Shown here in pieces: positions 48,364 to 60,163 of a stretch of 64,000 nucleotides of DNA; position 1 is the first letter of the stretch; each line of letters opens with the position of its first letter. A program made the position numbers and the translations under genes. The notes under the pieces were generated by a model. It was not told where the DNA came from and did no database searches. It worked only from the letters and a program-made list of their open reading frames with translations. Source of the DNA: Misgurnus anguillicaudatus (Eukaryota > Chordata > Actinopteri > Cypriniformes > Cobitidae); contig NC_073354.2 in the NCBI RefSeq assembly GCF_027580225.2, forward strand, positions 31,330,001-31,394,000. The letters are read 5' to 3'.

Positions 48364-48440
48364 CTTCGTGATTTTCATCAGAGGCTACGGCGAAAGACCG
48401 TGCTCAACATAATGGATAAATTCCCTGGAATCAAAACTCT
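48364..48440 (+). CDS. candidate internal exon of an unidentified host gene
   Basis: 77 nt between a strong acceptor (pyrimidine tract, CAG) and a consensus donor (GTAAGT at 48441-48446). Only one of the three frames is open; it includes RDFHQRLRRKTVLNIMDKF followed by PGIKT. The exon begins in phase 0 and ends with two bases of a codon. I do not recognise the protein. No adjoining exon was found in the window, consistent with long introns full of transposons. Could be chance. Confidence 0.4.
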
Positions 48441-48896
48441 GTAAGTCTATTAACAATGTCTGCAATTTGCCATTATCTGTTACAGCTTGACTGGTCGAAC
48501 CCGACTCGAATTAAACAAAAATGATTAAGAATGTAACAGAGGCTCATTTGCACAATCCAGCGTGACGCCGGCTCTCCCTCGACGAAGCGAAGATAAGATG
48601 CTTGCCACTTATCTTTGTCTGTCAGTCATAATTCAGTTGAGAAATGACATTCACTCACCAACCGTTTTGCGAATACAGAGCAGAGACGTCAACTAACAAT
48701 AAAAACTGAATGTAACAGACGGACAGGGAATAGAAAGACGCTTCTGATTCCTTTACAGTTCTATTACAGATGTTTTGAATGAGAAAGAATGAATAGTGCA
48801 TATTATATAGTTACTCTAATTAGAAGCATAATCACAAAAATAATGACATTATTCTGTTTAAATTAGCTCAGTATTTAATGCTCATGCACTGAAAAA
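48441..48896. other. no gene recognised
   Basis: Follows the candidate donor site; AT-rich and without repeats I recognise. Confidence 0.35.
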
Positions 48897-49092
48897 AAAT
48901 GATTCATTGAATTTAATCAATTTTTTTAAGGTAAGTGGTTGCAATCAATTTATTCAAGCTACATTTAAAAAAAAGTTTTATATTTTATTTTACTTTACTA
49001 ATCTTTTTTGTTTAAATGTAGCTTAAATAAATTGATTGCAACCACTTACCTTAAAAAAATTGATTAAATTCAATGACTTATTTTTTTCAGTG
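48897..49092. mobile_element. palindromic MITE family B, copy 2
   Basis: CACTGAAAAAAAATGATTCA start and TTTTTTTCAGTG end. The arms TTAAGGTAAGTGGTTGCAAT and CAACCACTTACCTTAAAAAA are mirrored almost perfectly. Better preserved than the 8291 copy. Confidence 0.9.
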
Positions 49093-49529
49093 CGCGTGTA
49101 GCTGTAAGCATAAACTTTTAGTTTATGTTAAAGAGCAACATGTGAACCATGTGATGAGTTAATACTTTAAACACAGTCGCAGATGGTGCAGCATGTGTCA
49201 GGTGCAACTAAAACATCTGTGTCATTTTCAAAAAGATTTACTAGTGTGTGCAAGATATTTGTACAGTAAAGATATAAAAAATACATAAAGGTATAATAAG
49301 CACATAGAGAAAACCATAGCAAAGATATTGGATATAACAAGATGTAGCACTCCTTTTACTATGAATAGGGGACAATGCAACACTCTATATGGCCACTTTG
49401 GTGACGGAAGTCCCGCCTTGCGGTTAAGATGATTCTTTGGGGAGGCGTTGATGCACAAGAGCTAAAATGACCTTGAATAAAAGTGTTTTTGGTGCAATGC
49501 TTGAAAAACAAATGTTATGGTATAGTTCA
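49093..49529. other. no gene recognised
   Basis: The minus-strand 76-codon frame at 49228-49458 has no domain. Confidence 0.35.
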
Positions 49530-50027
49530 AGGGTGTCCAAACTCGATCCAGGAGGGCCGGTGTCCTGCAGAGTTTCTCAGCACACCTGCCTAAATATTTT
49601 TAGTTTGCCTAGTAAGACCTTAGGTGTGTTCGACTTCATGCAGCGCTTCACAGACCGATCGACGAGAGTTTGCATCTAGCAGCCGAAGGAGAATTTGAAG
49701 ACGTAGCCGTCAAGTCGGACACCTGCTGCATGCTGAAGTGACTGAAGTGCGTTTTCTTTTTTTGTAATTGTGAATGAGTATATTAGATGTGAATTTGTCA
49801 AAAAAAACTAATCTTTTGCAACCAGAAACCCTTTATATTGAATATTTTAGTTGCTGTTTATATGCCCAAATTTTTTAACTCTTTCCCTGCCATAGACGAG
49901 TTATCTCATCAATTAAGGGAAAACATTTGCCTAAAAATCTGTTTTATGTTAATCTGTAATACCGCGATTATCCACTAGACTTACCCAATTTATGAAAAAA
50001 AATATATATATGAAAAAATACCCATAT

Positions 50028-50864
50028 TTAAAGGGGTCATATTATGAGATATTTTTAATAAATCTTTGGTGTCCCCCCAGAGTGTGTATGTGAAGCTCAA
50101 AATACCATATTGATTAATTATTATAGAATGATAAAATCGCAAATTTGTAGGCCTGAGCAAAAGTGTGCTGTTTTTGGGTGTGTCGTTTAAAATACAAATG
50201 AGCGGATGAAATTCAAACACTGATCACAATGATGGTGGTTTGTTGTAATTGAAACTCAATTGTGCTGTCAAGTCCTTCTTTTCTCCCTCTTTCTTTCTGC
50301 ACTAAATGGCAGTGCTGTGGTTGGATAGTGCAGATTAAAGGAATAGTCTATCCATTTTCCATATTAAACTATGTTATTACCTTAACTAGGGAGAGTTGAT
50401 GCATGCCTCTGTCGTCTTGGTGCGTGCACGTGGGCGCTGTGGCGCGTGGCGACACTTTGATGGCGTTTGGCTTGGCCCCATTCATTCAATGGTACCAAAC
50501 AGAGATAAAGTTGGAAGTGACCAAACACATCAACGTCTTTCCTATTTAAGACGAGTAGTTATACGAGCAAGTATGGTGGCACAAAATAAAAGGTAGCGCT
50601 TTTCTAAGTGGATTTAAAAGAGGAACTATATATGGCGGAATAGCACTTTTGGGAGTACTTGGACTCTGCGGAGTAACACTATCCCTCTCATTATGAGAGG
50701 GAGAAGGGGAGCGGATTTTTCACATGCTTGCAGAAAATGGCTTACTCAAATTAAGTTACTGGGTTGAACTTTATTACATTTTCTAGGTTCATAGAAGCAC
50801 TGGGGACCCAATTAAAGCACTTAAACATGGAAAAAGTCTGATTTTCACGCCATGACCCCTTTAA
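50028..50864. mobile_element. TTAA-target element (AGGGGTCATATTATG family), interrupted
   Basis: TTAA at 50028-50031 and 50861-50864. The ends AGGGGTCATATTATGAG and CATGACCCCT are inverted. Homologous to 335-745, which lacks the insert at 50335. Confidence 0.8.
50335..50714. mobile_element. partial copy of the 58273-59492 foldback family
   Basis: Begins at TTAA (50335-50338) with AGGAATAGTCTATCC. It continues with AAACTATGTTATTACCT and GGTGGCACAAAATAAA, as in the foldback at 58273. The right terminus is lost near 50714. The empty site is visible at 518-521. Confidence 0.65.
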
Positions 50865-51663
50865 GAGTTTATAAGCAGAGAAAAAAAATATAGATATGTT
50901 GAAACCTTTTTTTTCTGTTTTGTTTGTTGTTTATTGTTTGTTCGAAAGCAGAGGGTTTGTTCTTTCATTTGATATATTTGTATGTTTATATATTTTAGAA
51001 GAAAATTTTCCTGAAAGGTATTTTGTGAAACTTTTGTGAAAATTACAAAAAATGCTGGCGGGCAACTTTTCAAAAAACAAAAACGCTGGCGGGAATGAGT
51101 TGGAATGAAATGGCACAATATAACATATTAAGGTCATATTAAGGAGTTTCACCTGTTACAAAAAACATGAATTTATAACATCTTTTAGTGGAACTGAAGT
51201 TTGGATTAAACACACATCATCATTGTCATCAGTTACTGAACCGATCACGAAGAGTTGTATCATCACCAGAATCATCAGGAGAAAATGCGCTGAGCTGACT
51301 GAGCTAGCCAGCTGTTCTCAATCTCTCTTGTGGTACTTGTATATGCCATATGTCACAGTCACATGCCATCGGCGCCAGCTCAAGTCGGACAAAATTTCAA
51401 ATCGGCATGCACTGCTTAAAGCCAGCCGTCAATCGGTCTGCGCTGCATGAAGCCGAACACACGTCTTGATTAGCTGGATCAGGTGTGTTTGATTAGGGTT
51501 AAAACTAAACTCTGCATAGACACCGGCCCTCCAGGAGCAGGATTGGACACCCCTGGTGTAGTGGATGTCAGGTTTAATTGTGATTTTAGCACATGATTTT
51601 AGAAATATCTCTTTCCCCATTCAAGTATATAGGACTTTAGTCTTGTGTAAATGAAATAACTGT

Positions 51664-51750
51664 CAGAGCTGATGGTGTAGTGGGCAGCGCTCCGACGTGG
51701 TGACCCGAGAACGATTTTCCAACTCGTGGTCACTTGCCGATCCCATCTCC
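51664..51750 (+). repeat. tRNA-derived SINE head
   Basis: GCTGATGGTGTAGTGGGCAG contains an A-box-like TGGTGTAGTGG, and a degenerate B-box region (GAGAACGATTTTCC) follows about 40 nt later. It resembles tRNA-related fish SINE heads. No poly-A or full tail is evident. Confidence 0.5.
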
Positions 51751-51756
51751 TAAGTC

Positions 51757-52370
51757 AATGTAAAGACGCATTTAGTGCGACGCAGTTCGCGTGAATTATG
51801 TGAATTAACGAGCGAATTCACGTTTGACGCCCGAGATTTGAACTTTGGCGTCAATTCGCACCGCGTTAAAGGTGCGGTGTGTAATTTTTAGAAGGATCTC
51901 TTGACAGAAATGCAAAATAATATACAAAACTATATTATCAGGGGTGTATAAAGACCTTTCATAATGAATCGTTATGTGTTTATTACCTTAGAACGAGACT
52001 TTTTAATCTACATACACTAGGGTCCCCTTACATGGAAGTCGCCATTTTGTGCCACCATTTTTCTACAGAAGCCCCTAACAGACAATTTTTTTAACATGTT
52101 TATCCGGTGACGGCTACCGTAGCTTTTCTATGTGTTTCAAAAATGAGGGCTGAGCAGTGGATTAAGCCATTGGTTGCAATTCGCAACCTCACCACTAGAT
52201 GCCGCTAAAATTAACACACTGCACCTTTAACCAATCAGGAGCCTGCTTCCTGCTGTGGTGGCAGGCCCACCTGGAGTCACTCCTTGCCCCTCCCACAAGA
52301 AGGGTATTTGCCTCGACCGCACTTCAATTTCGCTCTAGAAGTGCGAATGCATTCAAAATGTTGACGTGAA
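51757..52370. mobile_element. CGCG/TTCACG-rich element K, copy 1, interrupted
   Basis: Left piece to 51865 and right piece from 52231 together match element K copy 2 (53268-53702) in opposite orientation (GTCAATGTAAAGAC; CCGCG-TTAA-CCAATCAGGAGC; ATTCAAAATGTT). Terminal CTGGTGTGAAC-type ends are decayed here. Confidence 0.55.
51866..52230. mobile_element. TTAA-target element (AGGTGCGGTGTGTAA family), copy 2
   Basis: TTAA at 51866-51869 and 52227-52230. AGGTGCGGTGTGTAATTTTT at the left and TTAACACACTGCACCT at the right. About 85-90 % similar by eye to 28501-28880. Inserted in element K; the copy at 53486 shows the empty TTAA. Confidence 0.88.
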
Positions 52371-53054
52371 CCCAACATTAAAATAAAGACAAAATGGCCA
52401 AAAAAATTAAATCACTCTGCGGAGGCATTGCAAACATGGCCGCATACTGACGGAACTTGCCTAAATGGACTTTAACCACAGTCATTTTAGAACAGGTCTC
52501 CTTTATTCATGGATTACACTCATAGGGAACCTTTATGTGGGATTATTATATTGTTGGGTAATTTTTGCTCTCTGCATATGTCAGCGGCCTGTAAATCCTA
52601 GCTACTCAAACAATTTCTTGGTAAAACATTTCATATTCCATTATCTATCTTAAAGCTCTTTGAGTTAAAAACATCTTGCATGTGCGAGACACAAACTCGA
52701 GAAAATTTCAGAAGCACAACTTCTTCAGAATAGAGGATATGTTTCAGGGGTTGCATCACATTGTTCTCATTGAGGTCTGAGATCATTATCTGAGTTAAAC
52801 CCTGCTCCTGCAGGCTCAAAAAGAAATGCCCTGCAGCTTTTTGCATTGCGATCTGAAGAGGTTTGAAAATCAGTGTTGCCAAATTTTGCTAACAACGGGG
52901 TGAGACAAAACTAGTTCAAAATAAGCGACCCCAATTTCTTGTGCTATTTGCATAAACATAAATCAAAGTTTCAATCTGTAACTTTTCATTCTCTATCGCC
53001 ATCTCAGTTTGAAACCAAAAATTGCATTTTGCAGCATTTGCAGGGTAATTTTCT
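52371..53054. other. no gene recognised
   Basis: Contains a GTGTTGCCAAATTTTGCTAA segment near 52872 that looks like another dispersed repeat. The minus-strand 83-codon frame at 52631-52882 has no domain I recognise. Confidence 0.35.
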
Positions 53055-53880
53055 GTCAACTTGATCTCACGAATTTCCGTGTTATAGGCCCAGAATATTT
53101 TACTAATTTATCCATGTCATTGTCACGGATCTCCGCAATTTTCCTTGTCCCTACCACAAGCTTTCTTTTCCGTGTCAATTTCACGTATTGGTTAAACAAT
53201 TGTTCTGTCATATTCTGACTTTCTGTTACATATAATGACATCCTAACCCAAACCCAACTCTAACCGTGAGTTCACACCAGCCGCGTTGAGGCGTCAAATT
53301 CACGTTTACCACATCTAGTTTGCCGCTTGAACATTTTGAGTTTACTCGCTTCGTTTGGCATGAAAGCTGCGCGTGAAATTCTAGTCATCGAGACATTCAC
53401 GCGGAAATTCACGTCATGGGAGGGTCTTCTGCGACTCCGCTCGCTTCCTGTAATCACGACACTACTAGAGCAAGCTCCTGATTGGTTAACGCGGCACGTT
53501 TTTCTGCCAAAAGTGAAAATTTTCAAGTCGCGTGTTTGCCGCGGCAACGCTTAATTCGCGCGAACAAGGCGCGCAAATGAGGCGGAATCAATTCTATTGC
53601 GCCGCGCTAAACGCCTCATTCGCGTCAACCTGTCTTTACATTGCCTTAACATTGAAATCACTCGCGGTTGATGCCTCTACCGCGGCTGGTGTGAACGCAG
53701 CATCACCCTAACATCAGGCGACAAATGTTTAAAAAATAGTCCTACCCCACACCCCAAATCTAACCACAAACACAAGCGACAATGGTTTAAAAATAGGAAA
53801 AACAATTGAGTAACCAACACGGAAAAATGCGGAGATCCGTGACAATGACACGGATAAATGAGCAAAATATTCCATGACTA
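53055..53880. mobile_element. modular foldback, arm type 2, interrupted
   Basis: The left arm has TGATCTCACGAATTTCCGTG and TCACGGATCTCCGCA; the right arm mirrors it with TGCGGAGATCCGTGACAATG and CACAGGACTTTGTGAGATCA. The core ATGACATCCTAACCCAAACC is broken by element K copy 2 and resumes with CAGGCGACAAATG. Confidence 0.7.
53268..53702. mobile_element. CGCG/TTCACG-rich element K, copy 2
   Basis: GAGTTCACACCAGCCGCG at the left mirrors CGCGGCTGGTGTGAACGC at the right. It preserves the site CTGATTGGTTAACGCGG that is interrupted in copy 1. GC-richer than its surroundings, hAT-like ends. Confidence 0.75.
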
Positions 53881-56023
53881 CCACAGGACTTTGTGAGATC
53901 ATGTTGTTTTCTGTACGTGCATTGTGCTTTACTACTCTGTACGGATGACTCCGATGTCTGTGATCACTGCGTATTTGTCATTAGGTCTGGGTGGTACTCA
54001 TATAACACCAGCAGTGTACTTTTAACACTGGTGATTTCGCTGTGCAAAGTTGCATAAAATAAGTGGACATGGCAACACTGTTGACAGTGCAGAAGCATTT
54101 GGCAGAACTGAGAGTTCAAACATGTTCAGAGGCTTTAACAGCTTTCGCCATCGGCCTCCATGCACACGCTTCGTAAACTCATGTCTCAATAATAAAAGCT
54201 TGTGCAGTTTTATGTTAATGATGAAGATGGCCTGTCTTCAACCGGGTGATGTGTGAATATTCTGTTGTGTGTGCTTGCTAACCGATGATGAAATCGATTG
54301 TGACAGCATTTTAACTCTCAGGATCATTTCAGGCCTCAGTGCTCATTGGCTCAGAGTCAGATATCTGGCCAATGACCCTCACAATATGACACTAATCTAT
54401 GATTGGATTAAAACAGCAGACAAGGCCTCTGATGTAAATTTTGGGTAGATGTAGACCGACTATTCTCAATCATTGCATAAAAAAAAACAGATTTTAAGTT
54501 TATTAAAAACAACATAGATGGACAGCAACATATGTTGTGGATTAGACGCTGGTCATAATTTACTCCAAATATTTGTATTATTATTATTAACATTTTTAAG
54601 TAAAATAAATAAATGCATTCAAACAGAGCCATTTTTGTCACAGTATTAGAGAAAAGTACAACTGAAAAAGAAAAAAAATGTTTTTGCAGAAACATTTGTC
54701 TCTGCTTGTTCTGATAAGCCGTTTTTGTTGTTGCAGTAATGATCATGACAAGCAAAAAACAAAACAAAAACAAACAACAGCATCAAAATATTTCACAAGA
54801 ATGAGATAACTGTTTAACGCACCAGACTGCAGAAGAGAAGATATGCTTTGGGTTTAGCTGTGGTATTTGACAGTGATGTCTGTAGTTAAAGTCCTTAAAG
54901 GGAGAAATGAGAAATCCCATCAATTAAATGAAGTCAATTAAAGACATTGACAGAATGTTGCGGTAAAAGGTTTCTTATTAAAATATAATATAATTATCAA
55001 ACTCCTCTTCGATAACGTCAACACTCTTTATTTTGTCTCTCTCTATATAACAACTGCTTCTGAGAGACCAGGGTTTGGTTGTTACACTTTTTACTCCGGT
55101 GAATATTTCCCAGGGCTTTGGAAAAGTTTAATTCTCTATAGGCACAAAACTTAAAGTCTTTGCAGCAACAAAGCTATCTTGAAGATTTTCACTGTTATTA
55201 CTTGGGAAATTATACAAGCTGATGATCGTACTGTATGATGACATTTTGTGACAACATGCCCCAATTGTGGAGTATAGTATAGTTGTTGGCAGATATATTA
55301 AATATAGAAAAGTTATAGTAATTAAAGTTATTTATTTTTTTTTTGACAAAAAACTCATAGAGACAACTCTGATGCAATGTGAACCGTATATTGCATGTTT
55401 GTTATACTTTTTTAACAAGAGATATTTAAAATAAGTATAGTATGCATTGTTGTCACACAGTCTCAGCAAGTTTAATTCAAGAATTGTGTCTAAAAATGCC
55501 TAAATAGAAAATAAATATGTTATCAGTTTATAGTAAAAAAATGATCTGTGAAATTGAGCATAAGATCAAACATTAAGTCACATTAAACATTATTGCTGTT
55601 GATGTTGCTTCCTTATTGTCAAAGTGCATGGTCAAGATAATCCTGTTGCATTGTGGGTATTGAAATCCATGTATATACAGAATATTTACCTGCTGTGCAC
55701 ACTGTACTGAATATGACTTTTTGTTCATTATTCGTGTTATGCAATTTAAGACTCACATGATGAATAGGATTTTCCCTCTGTTTTAGTTTTGGATTAGTAA
55801 TAGTTAAACTGCACCTATTTAGGGTTTCTAAAAACAACGTTATTTTGTGTATTTGGTGTAATACAATGTGTTCACATGGTTTTTGGTTTTGATTTAAAAG
55901 CACTGTGTCCCTGATTGGCCAGCTAATCTGTACATTGAAATTGGACTGAATACCTCTGACGTCAGCAGGAAATGTGTCGCTCCTTACTATGTTTGAAAGA
56001 TTTGCTTAACTTACAGACTATGG
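53881..56023. other. no gene recognised
   Basis: About 2.1 kb of AT-rich DNA. The 121-codon minus-strand frame at 54408-54773 is low-complexity and hydrophobic, with no domain. The 94-codon frame at 55619-55903 is likewise unsupported. Confidence 0.35.
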
Positions 56024-57205
56024 GCCCTATTTTAATGATCTAAACATATTGTCTGAAGCGCACAGCGCAACGTCTAAATGGGCGTGTCCGAATCCACTTT
56101 TGCCAATTTAACGACGGGAAAAATGGTTTGTGCACCAAGCGCATGGTCGAAAAAGGGTTGGTCCTATTTTTTTAATGATTAATGGGAGTATTTTGGGCGT
56201 AACGTGCAATAAACCAATGAGAGTCTCAGCTCTCATCCCCTTTAAAAGCCATTTGGGCTGGCGCTATGTCTAATCCCTATTTAGATGACGGACTTTGTAA
56301 ACTGAAAAACTGGAGGAAGAAGATCCCCAGTTTAAGATTATTGTTAAATAATTGTGTTGTTTTTCACTTGTATTGAAATTGTTATATATTTTATTAAAAC
56401 CTTTAAAACTCGTTTTTTTTTTTTAGTCATGGAAGTAAAAAACCAGGCTTTTTATTGCTTTAAATGTATGGCTATCCAATATCATCAAAAAATAATTTAA
56501 GTATGTAAGAAAAGGTTTGTACTCTAAAAATACTTTATTTCATAACAAACAGGAGATAAAGAATTTACAAACGGCTCTCCGCACGTTTCAGCACTTGGAC
56601 AGCGTCACGAGTTTTTTTAAGCATACTTAAAAATGTTTCTCATCTCACCACATCCACAGGTACAGAGTCATCATGTACAATAAATCCGTGAGGTAGCATT
56701 TAAAAGAAAAACATTTAAAAACAGATGCATTTGTTTAAAGCAAAGCATTTATTTACTTACCAGGCTGCAGGTCAAGCAGCTCTTTGCGCCTCTAACATCT
56801 CATAATTAGTCCTCATTTATGTCCAAGAGACTCAATAATAATCTTTTACATTCAATCCTTTAATCTTTCATATTTAAAAGCGTTTTTGTGCTGCTGTGCA
56901 TTCATGTGTGTGATAAGCAAACCCGCGTTGTCGTCCCGTTTATAGGCGCATATTACTAATGCACTCTTTAAATAACAAAAATCATATTGCGCCATTGACT
57001 TTAGACTTTAGACCAGGTTTTTGTTGGTCAATGGCGTAGTCTATTTTAGTTGCCTCAAAATAGCAACGCGCCAACATTGCGGCTGAACACACCTCGTTTT
57101 TAGATCAGAATGCCCATGGGCACAAAAGGGGGTGCAAATGCATTTGCTATTTAAACAACGTGGCACTAAACGTGAAAATGATAATTGCGCAGGGTGGAAA
57201 CTAGC
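56024..57205. mobile_element. hAT-type element starting GGGCCCTATTTTAATGATCT
   Basis: The left end and following GCGCACAGCGCAACGTC, GGGCGTGTCCGAATCCACTT and CGTGCAATAAACCAATGAGA match a widespread fish non-autonomous repeat. The right part (GCGCAGGGTGGAAACTAGCA near 57188) belongs to the same repeat, but the terminal inverted repeat is missing. Non-coding. Confidence 0.6.
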
Positions 57206-58272
57206 AAAAGTACTTCCTGCATGTGTAATAAGACTCACCTTCCAGAGCAAGCAGGTCTGGATTTAAAAGTTAACAGTAACTTGATATAAATTTCTTCGAT
57301 CACTCCAGCTTCACGAGACTCTCTATACTCCGATTCCTCTCTCCAGTTTTATTCTAAACTACGAAAGCATTGAATGTTCAATTGCCACCATCTTGGGAAA
57401 ATTCATTAATTCAATCCTTCCAACCTCCACACAAATTTAATGAGGTTGACTGCAGTATTGAAGTAATGAGCTTGTTGTGACCTTGCATCAGAAGTCATCT
57501 TTCTATCCTAAATATCTCAGTGCATGTACCTGAGATAAAGGTCATGTCTCTCAGGCCACATCTGAAATGATTTGGTCAATGCGGGTCAAGGGTTCATTCA
57601 TCGGCCCTATTCTTTACACACGAGAGCTTTGACCTTTAGTGATGCTCGAATGACTTGATTCTGCCTCTAATTAGATGGATCATAGACTGTCTATATGGAA
57701 TTCGGCCTTTGCCTCATTTCAAGATCCCCTCGTTTGCTTTTGCCACTTTAAAGGTCGTCGCCAGAACAAATACTGTAAGATGGTGAAAATCACTTTGCCA
57801 TTTTATAAGTTATGCTTATGAGGCTGTGTGTGATATCCAGGATAAAGTTTTATCATCTCATTTTGAGATAAAGAGCATTAATGTTTGATTTTACATTTAT
57901 TTTAATCTTTGACATGATCTTAGTCAGTATTAAAAATATATTTTCACAGAATGATCTTTACATAATGTAGGATGATGTTATCTAGAAAATAGTACAAATT
58001 ACTTGGCCTTGGTTTTAACAGGCAGGGTCACATTTGGTTGAATTATTTTTTTAGTATGTAAGTAAATAGTTAGCCATTCAAAATGCTATTATATGAGCAA
58101 TTCTGATCTATGAGTGGTATTTTATAAAGCTTGAATTGAAAACATCTGGATACTTACCATATTTCTTCAAACTATTTTCAGAGAAACAATATGGCATTCC
58201 TTATCAAAACCATAATTCAACATTATCAAATACCTTATCAAATACATTATCAAATACCTCCATGCTTTTATT
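57206..58272. other. no gene; low-copy-looking DNA
   Basis: No terminal repeats or exon candidates. 57470-57760 is compositionally balanced and could hold conserved non-coding sequence. Confidence 0.3.
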
Positions 58273-59492
58273 TTAAGGAAAACACCACTGTTTTTTAATA
58301 TTTTACTATGTTCTTACCTCAAATTAGATGAATTAATACATCCCTATCTTTTTTTTAATGCGTGCACTTAATCTTTGTACAGCGCGTCATGAATGTGTTA
58401 GCATTTAGCCTAGCCCCATTCATTCCTTAGGATTTAAACCAACCCAGTCTCACCCCATGTCGTCAATATTTGACGACACTTGACCATTCGTCAATATGTG
58501 ACGCGGAGGGTATACCTTTCGCGTCATTTTTTGACGAACTGGGGACTTCAATACTATTACGTCCGTTGCATTCTCTTCTCCTATTTTCTTACCATTTTCG
58601 CGTCGGTTTAGGGTTAGATTTACATAATGACATCCCTACCCAAACCTAACTCTAACCCCAACGCCAGGTGACAACTGTTTAATTTCGCGTACACTGTTTA
58701 ATTTCGCGTACACTGTTTAATTTTGCGTAATCTAACCCTAAACCGACGCGAAAATGGTAAGAAAATAGGAGAAGAGAATGCAACGGACGTAATAGTATTG
58801 AAGTCCCCAGTTCGTCAAAAAATGACACGAAAGGTATACCCTCCGCGTCAACATATTGACACATGGTCAAGTGTCGTCAAATATTGACGCCATGGGGTGA
58901 GACTGTGTTATCCAAACAGGGATGAATTTGGAAGCCACCAAACACTTCCATGTTTTCCCTATTTAAAGACTGTTACATGAGTAGTTACACCAGTAAGTAT
59001 GGTGGCACAAAATAAACGTGGCAATCTTTTAAGCAGATCAGGATGAGAGCTATGTTGTATGGCGGAGGATCACTTGGTTTGCAGCCTTTCGACCTCGGCG
59101 CGCAGTAACATCATAACTCCTGACTACTCCCCCTCTTGCTCAAACTTATATCAATATTACTGCGCCCGAGGTTGAAGTGCTGCAAACTAAATTCTCTTCC
59201 ACTATACAATATAGTTCTCATATTGTTTTGTTTGGTGCCACCATGCTTGCTTGTGTGGCTACTCATGTGGCAGTCTTTAGATGGGGAGAGCATGGGGGTG
59301 TTTTGTGGCTTCTAAATTCATCCCTGTTTGGATCCTAAGGAATGAATGGGGCTAGGCTAAATGCTAACATATTCACGACGCGCTGTACAAAGATTAAGTG
59401 TACACATAAAAAAAAGATAGATATGTATTAATTAATCTAAGTTGAGGTAAGAACATAGTAAAATATTGAAAAACTGTGGTGTTTTCCTTTAA
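58273..59492. mobile_element. long foldback element with TTAA ends, carrying an insertion
   Basis: TTAA at 58273-58276 and 59489-59492. Left GGAAAACACCACTGTTTTTT mirrors right GTGGTGTTTTCCTTTAA. Arms of about 350 bp include CTAGCCCCATTCATTCCTTA and its mirror near 59340. The left arm is split by 58444-58909. Confidence 0.8.
58444..58909. mobile_element. modular foldback, arm type 1, copy 2
   Basis: Same arms and core as 18474-18853. It has a local triplication of TTTAATTTCGCGTACACTG-type units at 58677-58730. The uninterrupted opposite arm of the host foldback shows what the site looked like before insertion. Confidence 0.8.
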
Positions 59493-60163
59493 TGAGTCGC
59501 CCTTAAAAATGTACATTATTTAGCACTAATTACTAATATGTCTCGGCTCTTAGAGCAAAACTTTGTGCAAATAGGCATTGATCACCCATTACAAACCCTC
59601 TTCCTATCTGCGTATCTTAATCCAGCATCTGTTTCAGCTAATAGTAAAGCTAAAATAATGCTAAGTACCTGTAAATGCTTTTCCATTCTCACTGCTTTGA
59701 AACTACAGTAAATAATAAACAGCACCACAGCTGTACCATGAATCAGCCCTGACATTTATAACAACCCGAGAGCTTTAAATGATTCAATGCAGAAGCTTGT
59801 GGGAACATTACAGCTGTTGGACGCTTAACTTTATACAGGAATGTTTTTATGTTCCTCGAGCTTTTCGCTTAGCTATACACTGTAATTTGTTTTTTATTAT
59901 GTTTAGTACATTTACACCCATCCATATCTTATTAAATAACCTGCATGTTTACATGCCCTTATTACAAACCTGCATACACTCTTGAAAATAAAGGTGCTTC
60001 ATATTGCCAAGAACCATTTTTGGCTAAATGATCCCATTATAAACCTTAACATCTACTTTTCTTTGTAGTGAAAAACGTATTTGGGATTATAAAATGGTAT
60101 GAAAGAAATTATTCATGATGGCATCAAGAAACTTTTAACCACCCTTCAGATGTTGGATACATG
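59493..60163. other. no gene; repeat scrap at 59990-60060
   Basis: AAAATAAAGGTGCTTCATAT with AAGAACCATTTTTGGCT resembles a dispersed AGAACC-type fish repeat. Confidence 0.35.

Larger units (their letters stand above)
49620..51464. mobile_element. second-level element with GTGTTCGACTTCATGCAGCG ends
   Basis: GTGTTCGACTTCATGCAGCG at 49625 is mirrored, with one mismatch, by CGCTGCATGAAGCCGAACAC at 51441-51460. It holds an AACTCTTTCCCTGCC-type repeat (49878-50027), into which the TTAA element 50028-50864 has inserted. Confidence 0.7.
49530..51554. mobile_element. outer element with GGGTGTCCAA ends, nested block
   Basis: AGGGTGTCCAAACTCGATCC, then GGAGGGCCGGTGTC, at the left mirrors GACACCGGCCCTCC, then AGGAGCAGGATTGGACACCC, at the right. 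Right-side internal sequence (TGATTAGCTGGATCAGGTGT) belongs to a repeat widespread in fish. Interrupted by the next element. Confidence 0.7.

Noticed and set aside
54408..54773. 121-codon hydrophobic minus-strand frame
   Set aside because: AT-rich low-complexity translation with no motif, homolog or splice context I can recognise.
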